NCBI GenBank assembly: GCA_029582265.1
Contig: CM055819.1
Coordinates: 30,915,164 to 30,979,163 of the forward strand
Length of the DNA: 64,000 nt
Direction: 5' to 3'
Origin: Zoroaster sp. YZ-2022
Taxonomy: Eukaryota; Echinodermata; Asteroidea; Forcipulatida; Zoroasteridae
Positions 27,701 to 42,700 of the stretch are shown here, piece by piece. The first letter of the stretch is position 1. Every line of letters begins with the position of its first letter. Below the pieces are notes generated by a model, which was not told where the DNA came from, did not search any database, and was given only the letters and a program-made list of their open reading frames with translations. The position numbers and the translations under genes are program-made.

Positions 27701-30700
27701 ATCTACATAGAGATCACGCACACACTAAGCAGCTAAAGATAAGATGAATTTCACAAAATTGAGCCCTTGATTTTTCAAAATTTCACCCCCCCCCCTCCTG
27801 CTACCTTGAATGTCACAGCGGGATCCAATGAAGCCATCTTGGCACTGGCAGGTGTAGCTATTCCATCCTCCTTCAGGAAGATTGTGACACACTCCTCTGT
27901 TGATGCAAGGGGCACGACGGCATGGGTTGTAATCTGCAGAAATAACGGGACAGAGAACAATATGTTTAAAAGGGAACCTCACTGATATATCTCAAGTGAA
28001 ATGCTACTTTCAAATTATTTGTATTATTAATTGTTATCATGAATTTTCTTATAAATGAAACAAGAACTTCTCAGAGGTACCAAAAGGCATTTTCAAGCTG
28101 CAAGACAAATAACTCAAGTAGTGCGTACGGTACAGAAATTTGTTTAAAACAATTTCTAGCAAAAATGTGTGTCCAAAATGGAAACATGAAAAAATGCATC
28201 ACAAAGTATTGTCTACAATTTATTTATTAAAATATTCTTTATGAGATTATGTGCAAAAAAAATTTAAAATCTGATGTCCTTTTTCCATATTTTGATCACA
28301 CGGTCATTTCTTCTTACCAGAACTGCTGTTAAGAATTATTTGCCATGCCAGTCTAAATACTTTCATTGCTAGATTCCTCTCGAGGAATTAAAAAAACAAA
28401 AAAAAACACACTGTTCACCTACCAATCTCACAGTAGGTACCCCCGTATCCATCTTCACATGCACAGTTGTATGTATCGTTCAAGTATGTACACGCACCGC
28501 GTCCCATGCAGTAATCGATATCACATGAGGCTGCCTGTGGAACTGTATCACAGAAATAATACAATTGTGATTGATTATACAAGTAGAGAAGACCGCTGAC
28601 ATAGGACTAGATGGCTTGGCACAGTTGACAGAGTGCCGGCAGGTTAACCCCAGAGGTCTTGGGTTCAAATGCAACTCTCAATTGTTCACTCTAAAAACAA
28701 TGCGAGTATTGGTGAATATTTAGGCTGCTGAAGTACATTTTCAAACAATTTACAAAGTTTTTATAAATGTGAATAAATGAATACTTATATTTTTATGGCC
28801 AGTGTCGGTCCAGTGTCGGTCCAGTGTCGGTCCAGTGTCGGTCCAGTGTCGGTCCAGTGTCGGGCCAGTGTCGGGCCAGTGTCGGGCCAGTGTGTGAATA
28901 GCATGTGGCTAGTATCCGGCTAGAGTCCTACAGCTTTGAATATGTATCTCTTGATTCCGATTGAATATTTTACCATTTTCACAGATATCTCCTGAATGGC
29001 CTGGTGGACAGATGCATGTATACTGGCCCACCAGGTTAACGCAAGTTCCTCCCATCATACAGGGTGTACCCTCACACTCGTTAATATCTGGTCAGAAAAA
29101 GATGAACAAAATAAGACATGAATTTCCGTTGCTTGATAGTATTGCAAGGGCTTTAGAACATCGATGGTTATAGCATTCAAGTGTTAATAGACTATTTAAC
29201 ATGTTCACATGGTAAGTGCCATTGGAAAACTCTTTTTTTTAAAGGACAGAATTCAGAAATATAAACATCTCAGTTTTGAAAAAAGCTGACTGAACTCTCG
29301 TTCAGTGGCAGCGGGTCATATCATTCATGTTTTCTTACCCGTTTCACAGTCTCTACCGGTGTATCCAGCTGGACAATCACAGGTGTAGCTTGTTCCTACA
29401 TTTGTACACATAGCACCGTTACGGCATGGGTTATTGCCACACTGGTTCATATCTTCCATGGGGGGGAAAAAAAAGGAAAACAAATATCATCATTTATTCA
29501 TTCAGTGTCGCGCAGCATGACGTCTCTCACATTCAATAGGTTAGGTCTGAGAGGAGTAAGTACGACTCGGGCAAACAGCAGAACACCATTGAGGGCAATC
29601 TTGTACCATGGTCTCCCGGGTGGCATCTCGAATGTTGAAGAGTAGCAGGTCGATATAGATATATATAAATAGACATGTTTATTAAGAGTAATTATAACAA
29701 ACATACAAATTGAGAGAAAACACATACACAAAGACAACAATTAATGTTCATGGTATAAACCTCCGATTGTTTCCCCCTCTTTTGTTCCCATTTGATTTGT
29801 ATACGTTTTTCAACTGAGGACATTTATAAACACTAACTGCCAACCGAGGACCCACTGTTCCCCTTTTTTAAATTTTTTAAAATTCATTCATTCATTTATT
29901 AACACATATTCCAATGTTGACAACAAGAATGTTGTTACAAATAATTACACAATATCAAGAGGTCCTACAATATGCAAAGACAAAATTAGTAACATGAAAA
30001 GACTAATTACAAGAGAAAAGCTTGTCAACATTGAGGAAAAGAAGAAGCCGGGGCTTTTATTCCTTTCCCTACCCCCACCCCTCCCCCTCCCCTTAATTAC
30101 AAAATGACAAGGTTACTGGACAAATACAGAAGACTACATTCAACAATAACATTGGCAGGAGATCAGACCAAATAATAAGTCAATTAACACTTTGACCGCC
30201 AAAGACGGAAATTTCCGTCTTTGATAACACAACGCTTGACCGCCAAAGACGGAACTCTCCGTCTTTCGGTGTTTTTCACGGTACTCGATAGAGGGCCGTA
30301 TTATCCATCTCTAGTATCAATTGGGAATTCCCATTGTGCTGCAACGTGTGTATACGTGCAGTTTTTTAGAGGGCGCTACCCGTGAATTTCAGAGTAAACA
30401 AATATGGCGACAGCGAAGCAATGTTATACAGCTGCGGAAGTGAACGAAATATTCGCTGATTCTGACTCGGAGAATGACTATTTCCAATCACAAGACAATG
30501 ATAGTGAACAGGGTAGAGTAGAAGATAGTGAAAATGAAGAGTTTGATGATGGAAATATCCGAAATGACAAGGATTTTGCACCAACTTCGACTTTACGATC
30601 AGATTCTGCTGATGAGGACGGTGATAATTCTGCAAGCCTCAGACCTTCTACTAGTACATGTACTAGTTCAGTCATTCAACGGCAAATACATGTAAGTACA

Positions 30701-33700
30701 CTTATTCTAGGTAGTTGTGTATACAATGATAAAACGATAATGGCACAATTGGAGCTAAAAAGTACGATAAATTGTAAATAGCCAAGCCCAAGGTCACAAA
30801 AAAAAAAATTTTAAAGTACATTTGTGTAGCCTAATCAGATCATCAGTACTGTGAGCAGTAGTGTTGTAATTGATGTAGTGTAGATATTTTCTAAACACAT
30901 AATATTTGGTATTTTCATTTATTTTTATTCAGGAGGCTGATGTTGATACATGTAGTACAGACAGCGATGATGTCAGTTCTTCGGACAGCCAGAGATCAAT
31001 ATCTATACTTCAAAACTATGGTGGTGGAATCGGTAATACTACCCGTGGTGGAATCGGTACTACTGCTCATGGTGGGATTGGTAATACTGCCCGCAGTATT
31101 ATTTAGTCACATGTCGAAAGAGATACACATCACCTTCTGCTATTATTGTGGCTTAGAATCCTCATAAAATATAAATAAGAAGATGACTAAAGTTTTAGAG
31201 TCATGTAAATGTGTTCCTCAAACAAAACACAGTTTTTCTCAGCATTTTGTGCTTTCCTGTGTGAAATTGTCAAAAGTAACAATCTTCTAATAAGATTTTT
31301 CAACAAAACACCATTTTTCTCAGCTTTTTGTGTTTTTCTGTGTGAAATCGTAAAAAGTAGCAATCTTCTAATTAGATTTTGTATATTATGTTTTAGCTTG
31401 AAAATAAAACAAATGGTATCAATGTAAAGCTGAAGACTTTATCTTTATTCTGGTATATAGTAATTGATGATTTACTTATCTACTCATTCTGAAGGATCTA
31501 TGGAAATTAGGTAAAATTGACTGAAAAGGCTGGCGGTGGGTTTTAACTTTAAAATTACAGCCTGGCGGTCAAAGTGTTAAATAGCATCATTGAGCAACTT
31601 AAATTTAAGTTTTTTTGTAAACGTTTTAAGAGAGCGAGGCTGCTTGACATCATCAGCCAGACTGTTCCAGAATTTGATTCCACATTGTTGGGGACTATTT
31701 TTGAATAAAGAGGTACGATTAAAATGCTGATACAAATGTTTCCTGGATGAGCTTCTGGTTACGTGACAGTGAACATCTGAAGTTAAAATAAACGATAAGT
31801 CCTCAGTTTACACCAAAAAAACAAATGTGGATAGACAAACATCCCTGCATACCCACAGGTAAGTTGTCACATAGACTGGTTTCTCCGTCTTTATCCCCGT
31901 CAAGGATGGAGACAGGCTCTGGGCATACCATTCCAGAGCTGCCAACTCTTCCGGATTCTGCGGAAGACTTCCGTATTTGACGGTAATTTACTTACTTAAA
32001 ATATATGCAAGGAGGCCTCTCCTTTTGGTGCCAAAAGGAGCGGTCTCCTTGCATATATTTTAAGTAAGTAAATTACCGTCAAATACGGAAGTCTTCCGCA
32101 GAATCCGGAAGAGTTGGCAAGCTCTGCCATTCAAGGGATTTCGTTGGATATGTTGTGGCAAAGATATAACGTCACGCTTCGAGGCTCACGCGCAAATGAA
32201 CGCTACTACACGTGCGTGTACTTCTGCCATCCAAATATCGCTGGAGATATTGCGCATGGACTGGACGCCCATCACTGCATGCAAGGTCAAAGCTGAATCT
32301 CTTGGAGAAAAAAGCGGCGGCTGCGCAGCCTGTATCTGGCGTAATTCATGAGCCTCAATGTGTGACGTCAGTTCTACAAGCAAGATGACAGACAACACAA
32401 ATTGACAGTGTGACAAACAAACGGATGGATAGATTGAAAAGCCTTCTTACCTGTTGGTACGTGGCAGTTGGCACCCGTCCACCATGAAGTACACTGGCAA
32501 GTGAAGAGACCGTTCTGCTCATTGCTACATGTACCTCCATTGATGCATGGTTCCCTGTCGCATGGTAACACATCTGTTTTCAAACAACGGAGTCAGCATT
32601 ACAAATTACAGTATCCTCAAAATTATTGTCAAAATTGTATTATATCTATACATATTGAATACGCATTGTTAAATGTTTAAATTACAAAATGCGTTGTTGT
32701 GAGGCGCGTTGTTGTGAGGCAAATTATTGTGGGAAAAAATGACGGCCAATGTATTTTTCAACCAATCACAATGTCTAATCTGCTTTTTGTTATAATAACT
32801 TTTGATCAAAAGTATTTTTATCATGTGTTTTAACTTGACATTTTATGAACAACTTTCAACCAATCACAATGCCCAATCTGTCTTTTGTTATAACTTTGGA
32901 TCAAAACTTACACAAAAATCTAAATAAAATTTAAAAAAAATTCCCCTCTGAATTTTTTATTGGTTTGTTCGTTTTTTACCTGTGTATCCCTCGTCGATTA
33001 TCTCAATTGAGAAGCCTCTCTCGGTTTTCTCGGGATCAGAGAAGAACGTGACCCAGATGAGATTACTATTGGTGTCGAAGCCAGCTGGCTTGTCATTCCC
33101 CGACGCCACCACCTGAACAGTGCCCGCATCAAAGATGTTATCGCCCAGTCCAATCTTGAGCAAGTCGTAGCGATTCTCCGTGATGAAATCCATGAACTTG
33201 ACGGCCATGGTGCGGCCGGGAGTGCTGTGGATGAACCAGCGGCATTCCTCGTAGTTGCGATAGTTGGAGGGGTAGTTAGGGGTGTGGATTTCCACCTTGC
33301 CGTTCAGTGGGATGGTGAAGTTGTTCCTGCAGCCAATAGCTGTGGGATAATGAACAAATAGGAAGTAGATAATGCAAGGCAAAGCTGGATATTTTGTCCT
33401 CCTAAGCTCAAGTACACGGTGGTGAAAGGTCATTATGTGCATTCATACTTAAAAGGGAAGGTACAACATTGGTAACACTGCTTCTATGAGTGTGCTTACT
33501 CTCTTTGAATCAAGATAAACATTGAAGGGAAGGTACAACATTGGTTGGCGGCACCCATGACGCCCTCGACAAGCTTGCTTTTTGAGGGCCTCCACCACTT
33601 TATCATTATTACTGCTCTCCAATAAAGTTAAATTAATTAATATTCAATGTTTTGATAAAGTGAAATTAAAAATAAAGTCATGAGAAAAATGTGGAAATTT

Positions 33701-36700
33701 TTTAAAATTTAAATACAGGCAACTTTTTGTCAAATTTTCAAATTGGTGTTTTCTCCGAAAGAAGAGCACAGACAGAATAGTTTTCACCTGAAACGGAAAT
33801 ATTTCAAGGAATATTTGATATCATCCTCAACCAATGGTCTTACCCGTCTCACAGTTGGTTCCTGTCCAGCCGGTAGGACATGCACAAGTGTACTCATTAA
33901 TTCCGTCGTAGCAGATGCCTCCATTCCTACATGGATTGCTCTGACACTCGTCAATATCTGCGTATTGGCAAAATACGATAATATATTAAATTGTTTTCCC
34001 TCAACTCTTGATTTCAATCTGGATTCCTGAACAGAGAGCTCCTATCGACAGACTTTCGCGAAAATTTATTTTGTATGATCGGTTAATTTTGTAACTTGTA
34101 TCTTTGAATATGGAACAATTTAGGGGGGGGAGAGCGATGGGGGAAGAGAGCGATGGGGGAAGAGAGCGATGGGGGAGAGCGATGGGGGGGGAGAGCGATG
34201 GGGGGCGAGCGATGGGGGGGAGAGCGATGGGGAGGCGAGGGGAGAGCAGGGGAGGCGATGGGGAGGCGATGGGGGTGGCGATGGGGAAGCGATGGGGAAG
34301 GCGATGGGGAGGCGATGGGGAGGCGATGGGGGAGAGCGATGGGGAAGCGATGGGGGAGAGCGATGGGGAAGGCGATGGGGGAGAGCGATGGGGAGGCGAT
34401 GGGGAAGCGATGGGGGAGGCGATGGGGAAGGCGATGAAGCGATGAAGCGATGGGGAGAGCGGGGAAGGCGATGGGGAGGCGAGGGGGGAGAGCGATGGGA
34501 GGCGAGGGGAGGCGAGGGAGGAGAGGCGAGGGGAGGCGGGGAGGCGAGGGAGGCGAGGGAGGCGAGGAGGCGAGGGAGGCGAGGCGAGGGAGGCGAGGGG
34601 AGGCGAGGGAGGCGGGGAGGCGAGGGGAGGCGAGGCGGGGAGGCGAGGCGAGGGAGGCGAGGGGAGGCGAGGAGGCGAGGGGAGGCGAGGGGAGAGCAAG
34701 GGGAAGTTTTAAGAAAAAAATCGTTCTGTTTAAGCGTTTAATTTGTAACCTGTATCTTTGAATATACAACAATTTACAGGGAGGGAGAGGTGCGAGTGAT
34801 TTATGATATTTGTCCAACCCTGTAAGACACTTATCTGCATACATATCATGCAAAGTATGATTAAAAGGGAAAGTATTGTCAAACGATTCTTACTGTCTTC
34901 ACAGTGAATACCACTGAATCCTGGCTGACAGAAGCATTGATATCCCGCCTGCCCAAAGTTGTCTAAACACGTGGCTTGGTTCTGACATGGCTTGTTCTCG
35001 CATTCATTCACATCTGCAGAAAAGAAAAAGTGAAAAAAAAAATTAAATAAATAAATAAATAAAATACTGTATAGATGGTTTTCCCCTTGACATTGCACCA
35101 TGCAAAATCGGCCATCTTTACAGGCAATGGATGACAACTTTTGAACGCTCAAATATGATGTGGTCTTCCTCGGGCAAGTAGCCTCCAAACTGGTACTCAA
35201 CATACTTATCATTATTACCCCCTGCTCATCTGACTCATAGATCATTCCTGAAAATATTTCAGCTCCCTGAGGAATATACAGCTCAATTGCAGCCATGATG
35301 TCGCACTGCGTGTAGGGGCTAATCAAACACACAAACTAACTCTGCCCTCAAAAGGTCCCCATTTATACTCCTGGGTGAAGATAAGCAATTACAGTTAAGT
35401 GTCTTGCTCAGGGGTTTAACCAGTTCGCGTCGGAGGCCGTGTATACACGCACATTTTTTTTTGGACAGCGGATCGGAGAGCGTCTAAACACGCCACAGGA
35501 TTCTCGGGAATATTTGTATAGATTCCCGGTCGACGTGGCAACGAGCCATAAGCATACGGTGGAAGACGCGGTCTCCCCGGTCACGCTCTGGTGAGCACCA
35601 TTGTTCGTGTTTGTGCGGTAAAAATAAACCCGCCACGGGGGTTTGGAAAAACTTTTTTATTCCCGGTGCGAACTGGTTAAGCACCACGGTCGCGGCCAGG
35701 ATTCGAACCCACATTCTGATGACACGGCCATCAGAACACAAATCCGATGCACTAGACCACTCGGCCAACACCAAGGCAAGACAGCTGACCAATCAGGTGG
35801 CATTCAAACAAAATAACTGTAAATAAGCCGACATCAGGGCAAAACATTTCCAAACTTACCGATCTGACAGAACTGTCCAATGTACCCATCTGGACACACA
35901 CAGTTGAAGCCATTAATCTGGTCGTTACACACGCCGCTGTTTTCACATGGGTTACTGGAGCATTCATTGATGTTGAAGTCACAGTTTGAGCCTGTGTATC
36001 CCGGGGCACACACACAGCTGTACGAGTTGACACGGTCGATGCAGGTCGCACCAAACTTGCACGGGTTCTGGTCACACTCAACAATTTCTAGAGAAGTAGA
36101 AGAAATAAGTTAAATATGTACCAGGATATTAGGGACACCGTCATTTTTGAGTTACGGGCAGTTCTGAAAAAAAACAAAAACTTATAAACTCAACATTTTA
36201 ATCTGTGTGCCGTCTGTGCTCTGACCATCTTCAAGAGAAATTAGTTATCACATTTGACCTATCTAAGGGTATAAGGAAGCCTATATAGTGCAACGCTTCT
36301 ACAAAGAATATATTGTGGACCACGCAAAAAATTCATTACCGAGATTTTCATGGCTGATTCATGACATAACAGAAAGCTTAGCATTATTGTATTGTTGACT
36401 TCATTTTGCCCTATCACCGACATATGTATGAAACACTGTATACTCAGTGCTTTTCAAGTGTCTGTGGAAAAAAATTCCACGGGCGACTTGGGTGGGATTC
36501 GAACCCACGACCTCCTGCTTACTAGTGCAGACGTCTTAACCTCTCGACCACCAAGCTTGCCTGAGGATGATGCCGGGTAGAATCCTATATAGCAGCGGGT
36601 ACTGCGATATGTGTAGATTGATTAAATTCTCGGGTTATAATTGTACCGTATCATGGATTTTAACAAATAAACCGAGTAGGTGATTGTGGAAATGGTTGAT

Positions 36701-39700
36701 AAGTGGATACATCTCTTACCTCTTTCACAGTTAGTCCCAGTGTAACCAGCTTTACATGTGCAGACAAAGGCATTGTTTTCATTGTAGCAGAGACCACCGT
36801 TAAGACATGGGTTACTATCACATTCATCAAGATCTACAATCACAGACAAATAAGTTAAGGAAATATTGATATCGATGACGACATAATATATGTAATTGTA
36901 AAGCAAAGTTTTGTAATTTGCATTACATATGTACATATAAAAACATCACTAAATTCAGCTAATCCAATAAAAAATATTACAACCTTCATCACATTCATAA
37001 AAAACTCACACATATTTATGCCTTATAAACATTCAGACCCAAAACAATAAGTTATATTACTGTGTATACTTTAGTGTCCCTACAGAAGATTTTACTGTTA
37101 TGCATGGTTCAAAAGAAACAACGAATTTGAAATCAATATGTGACCCCGCACGGCGAAACCCGCAAAAAGTCGCTGAACCCCAATCCAAGATACAGCCAAT
37201 TTTCGACCAATGGGGTATTATACCACCCTCTTGGGGTTTTTACTGATTATAGTTCCCGGATGTTTATTTCACAATTTCCTGCAAACAAAATTACTGAAAT
37301 CGATTTATAAGTGTGTGAAAAAGTGAAATTCCGAGCACCATTTTGCGGTTGTTAGTGCATTTTTTTTTCAAAACATCCTGTATTTCTCGAAATCGTAATT
37401 TCATTGTTTTTCGACTTTCAAAGTCCATAACTTTCCAACAGAATGCATGATGGATATAATTTTTTCACCATTGAAAAGCTAAAGAGTTGCCCTTTTATAT
37501 GATACCAATAACTCATTTTTTATTTCTGGGACGTTTTTGTGGGTTTTGTCATGCTGGGTCACATATATCTAAGAACAGAATAAATAAAAATCCATTACCT
37601 TCAAAGTACCTTCAAAGTACCTTCAAAGTACCTTCAAAGTACCTTCAAAGTACCTTCAAAGTACCTTAAAATTTGATATACATCTTTAAGTTCAACTTAA
37701 CCCTAACCCACTGGCTATTTTGGCTAAGATCAAACCTTCCTGAATCTGCCACAATCCAACACCATGCACAAACACTACCACCCAACTGTTGGACTTTCCC
37801 CTGTCTGGGCTACACAGTGCTGAGTCCATCAAAATCCAATACCATGCAGTAACACTACCACCCAACTGTTGGACATAGCTGGAATTGGGACACCCGGCCC
37901 CCATGTAAAGTATCCCTGTCTGGGCTATACAGTGCCGAGTCCATCAAAATCCAACACCATGCAGTAACACTACCACCCAACTGTTGGACATAGCTGGAAT
38001 TGGGACACCCGGCCCCATGTGAAGTATCCCTGTCTGGACTATACAGTGCCGAGTCCATCAAAATCCAACACCATGCAGTAACACTACCACCCAACTGTTG
38101 GACTTAGCTGGAATTGGAACACCCGGCCCCAAGTAAAGTATCCCTGTCTGGGTTATACAGTACTTAGTCCATCAAAATCCAACACCATACAGTAACACTA
38201 CCACCCAACTGTTGGACTTAGATGGAATTGGGACACCCGGCCCCCATGTAAAGTATCCCTGTCTGGGCTATACAGTACTGAGTCCATCAAAATCCAATAA
38301 AAGCAGTCACTGGAGTTTGAATGGTTCGGGGTGGTTAGGGTTAAAATAAGATCTAGCTGTGAAAATAAGATAAAGCTGTGAAAAATTTGTCAAAGTTTAC
38401 AACAACATCAAGACTCACTGATTTCACAGATGATTCCCATGAATCCGTTGACACAAACGCACTCGTAACGGTTCTCCAAGTTAGAGCAGACACCGTTGTT
38501 ACGACAAGGCGAGGAGTTACACTCATCAATATCTACAAGAGGAAGGGAAATAGGTCAGTTTACCATCTACAAAATATTCTGTATGCAACAAAATGTTCGT
38601 AAACTAGATAAAGGATCTTCACAAAATACTCACAGTTGTTGTTATTGGTTACTGTAACTTTATTTTTTATGCATATTCGCCCTGAACAAGGTACAGGGCT
38701 ACAATAGAAGAAAAATAAAACAGTCAATAGACTCCTCAGAGGAGTTGAATGTGGGAATTGAGATTCCTCTTGAAACAGGATAGATCGTAGGATGGAGGGA
38801 AACATGTACCAGGCAAGGAATTCCAAAGAGATGCAGCACATGGAAAAAAAAATGGTTTATTTGGTTAAAAAATATAGTTAAATATGTTTTTTTTCTAATA
38901 TGGTTTACTCCAATTGTGCTGACCTTACTAAGAATAGATAAACTTGATGAACAGATAACCTTGGCATTTATGTTTAAATCCATCCTTAGGACATCTTAGC
39001 TTACCTATGTTACACAAAACACCAGTCCAGCCCGGAGCACAATCACAACGGAAGCTATTTTCCAGATTATTACACGTGGCGCCATTCATACAGGGATTAC
39101 TGGAACATTCGTTGACATCTACATTCAGTAAGATATACAAAAGGAAATAATTGATAAAGACACAAAAATAAAACAAGGAACAAAGGAACAAATGTCATTG
39201 CAGTAATAGGTTTGAATATGCTTGATCAAAACAAATATATATTTTAAATTTAGAATAAATATTATTGATAAAACAAATAATTTAAAACAATTTCCATTCA
39301 GAAACCAATGTATCTTAAATTTTGTTTTTTTGACATTATTTCAGAAAAATTATTTACAATTTGGTTAGAATAATTTTCCAACCAAAAGTAACATATGTGT
39401 GGCAGTCGGGGAAACCCGTCGGAAGTCGCCACGCACATTTTGTAATTATGGACCGATTTACGTAAACATTGACCATAGTGTCATTTTTGAGATTTTGGTT
39501 CCAAATGGAAGTTGTTGTCTTTAAATTTCCTCTTAAAATTTTTTTTTTAGGAAAATCAAAGTATAAAATGTATTTTTGGGATTTTTTGAACCCAATGCAT
39601 TTTAAAATAATTAGAAGATTAAAAAAATTCACTCTAAAACAATGCACTTTTTGGCCGACGCTCATGAATTCTCCCAAAGCACACCCCCTATGAATAACCC

Positions 39701-42700
39701 ATCAATGGAAAGCTCTACACTAGTCCTGATCCTGTCCTATTAATAGTTCAAGGGATTTATGTTTACTGCATAGGCAACTTTGAAGCCTAATTTCTCCGTT
39801 TGTGGGTTTTAGAATAAACTGTCTTTGAAAGGTCATAACTTTAGTTGTGGTTTGAATATTGAACTCATTAAAACTGTTATGAGATCAGTAAAGGGTGTAA
39901 ACAAGAATTGTAAAAATTTGACCATGTGTTGGGTTTTCCTGGACCGCCACACATATAATGTATAAATCAAATTTCTTCACAGATATGAGTAAAATAGTAA
40001 TCGATTATTAACACCAATCAGATGTTCACAAAAACCACCATCTTTGTTTTCTAATACACAAAGTCTATGAGAGTCAGAATGAGGCTCGTGTCTGTATTAG
40101 CCTGGTGCCTTTGATGTGGTAACCCACTTCATAACCTTCTTCACTATGCGCATAGGGAACTAGACATAAAAAGCTGGCCTACCCGTGTCACAGTTATCAC
40201 CAGTCCATCCAGAAAAGCAAGAGCAGGTGTACACGCTGATCAAATTATTACAGTTGCCGTTAATGCAGGGATTTGAAGCACACTCATTAATATCTGTTTA
40301 CAATTTAAAACAAGATCAATGAAATAAATAAACAAACAAGTAAACATTTCTTTGTTTTATTCATCTACTCAGAGTTAGTTCCCCTAACAGTGAAAGACTG
40401 ATTTCCATTGAGGCATTGTACGTATTGATGAAAGAAATTGAAGATAAAAGCTTCAAGACAAGAACCTGGTAATTACCAATTGAGTAAAACAAAATAAATT
40501 AATTAGAATTTAAAATGGAAGGTTAAATCACACAAAACAAGAAATGATATATAAAAAATAATAAAAAAATAAAAAAATAAAAAAACGACTTTTCACATCA
40601 ACAAAAACTAACCAGGACTAGAGGGAGAGAGGCACTTTTGTCTATGTTTATAGTATCAGACTTGAAGTTGAACACTTTTTCATGAGTACCAGTATGAGTA
40701 TAAAGACAACTCTCTTTAGTACAATGTTACTGTAACAGATAGTCAAATCAAATGTTCACTTAATAACCCTCACCACCCCAAATCCTCCAAAATCCTCCAA
40801 AGGGCACTTTTTGGGACAAAATTTACTACCTGGCAAGAAGTACAGGCCATAAGTGCTGAATACGAAATATCAACGAAAATGCATGGTGCATTTTGAAGAT
40901 AAGGGCATGTTTCCAAAAGTGCACTGGAGGATTTTGGAGGATTCAGGAAGGTTCCTAGCCAGAATACCTAGGGGGTTAGGGTTAAAGAAGGTTCCTAGCC
41001 AGAATCACTAGAGAGGGTTAGGGTTCAGGAAGGTGCCTGAGTGACTTGATACTCGAAACTTGACACTGAGGACTCAAACTTGGGGTTTCAGGACTATTGG
41101 GGGGGGGGGGGTCACCCGCTCCCTAAACAAAAATAGGAATCATCTTTGGTGCCCTTATCCCAAGGGAATGTTTTGTAATATTCTGCTTGCATACAAATAT
41201 TAAGACATAATATGACTTACCGATCTGGCAGTTATAGCCGTCATATCCCAAAGTACACACGCACTCGTAGTTATTAATTCCACTCAAACAAGTGCCGCCA
41301 TTTTGACATGGGAAACTACTACACTCATTGACGTCTGCAAGAACAATCATCAAAAAGTTCCAAGAATGTTATCAAATGATGTGTTGGTATTAGATGTTGG
41401 TACTTACTGATAACTTATATTCAATAAGGTCAATCTCAGGATATATTTTGATTTGTTTACCGATGGATTTGAGTATTTAGGTCGTTACTTACCGATGTCA
41501 CAGTTTGCCCCGGTATAGCCTGGCTCACATATACACAGATACAAGTTACGTCCATTAGTGCAGACTGCACCGTTCTGACACGGTGAACTTAAGCATTCAT
41601 CGATATCTACATATTGTAACAAAATATGTACAATCAGTTTAAGATTTACAAATTAAACTATGAATATGTCGGACAACGGAATAGCAAAGACTAAAAATAA
41701 TGTTGCATTTATTTACACATGCATTAGTTTTATGAGTAACAGAAATAATGAAATTCTCATATAGACACAAAAAAGTAACATGTCATACATTTTACATTGA
41801 TACAACGAATACAGAGAAAAGCTGTTATTTCAATAAAGATGAAGGAATCCAAGGAAATCTACAATTAACCCTCCTACTTACAAGGATCAAAATCAGTCAA
41901 AATGTTGATATACTTGCCAAGGTATATCTAGTGCACTTAAAAGTCAAACACTGTCAAACCTTACGTGTAGTACAGGTCAAAATGAGTCGACCATTTTTGA
42001 CTGGTAAAAGCATTGTCTGGTGTTTATCGGCGTGGTCACAATGACAGTCAAAACCAGTCAAAAATGCCCCTGTGTGCACATTTGGGCAGTTGACTGGTTT
42101 TGCCACTAAAGTACAGCTATAGTTGGAGGGTTAAGATTTTATTTGATTTCCCGGCTTTAAACTAATTAACATACAATTTGCATTATATGCATATAATGTG
42201 CATAATAAACTAACCAATATTGCAGTTTGCTCCTTCCCAGCCGGCGAGACAACGGCACTCATAACCATTAACAATATCATTGCATAAAGCACCATTGACA
42301 CACGGGTTGCTGGCACACTCATTAATATCTGCCCAAGAAAATACATACCATATAAACATGGATTTGTTAGCAAGGAAATTTGGAAAGTTTTCTAACAAGG
42401 GAAAGTTTTCCAAGAAATTTAAATGAAAAGGTTAATATTCAGAACATCTTTCAGTTTATTCTAAACACTGGGCAGCTAGGTAAAAAGGTCATGGAATGAG
42501 GCTAACCAGGGTCGTCGAGAGAGGGTGCACCGTATCTTTATTATAAACAGGATAACATCTCTTTTCAATAATTGTATAACTTGTGAAAAATGTGAAATCT
42601 CCAAATTTGATTGATTTTAGTTTTCAATAGTAACCATGGTAAAAAGGGATTCTCACTTGTAATACATGCGACCCCTGTCCATCCAGCAGCACACAAACAC

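Larger units (their letters stand above)
29880..31800. other. Repeat host sequence interrupted by a piggyBac derivative
   Basis: The flanks 29880-30183 and 31581-31800 read as one older repeat (no coding frame identified) whose TTAA was the target of the piggyBac insertion. Confidence 0.4.

Noticed and set aside
29519..29650. A metalloproteinase (M36) gene fragment
   Set aside because: Only a faint pattern resemblance; kept as an unidentified remnant and not named.
34001..34853. Long proline/serine-rich or glycine/arginine-rich ORFs
   Set aside because: They are composition effects of the G-rich minisatellite on both strands.
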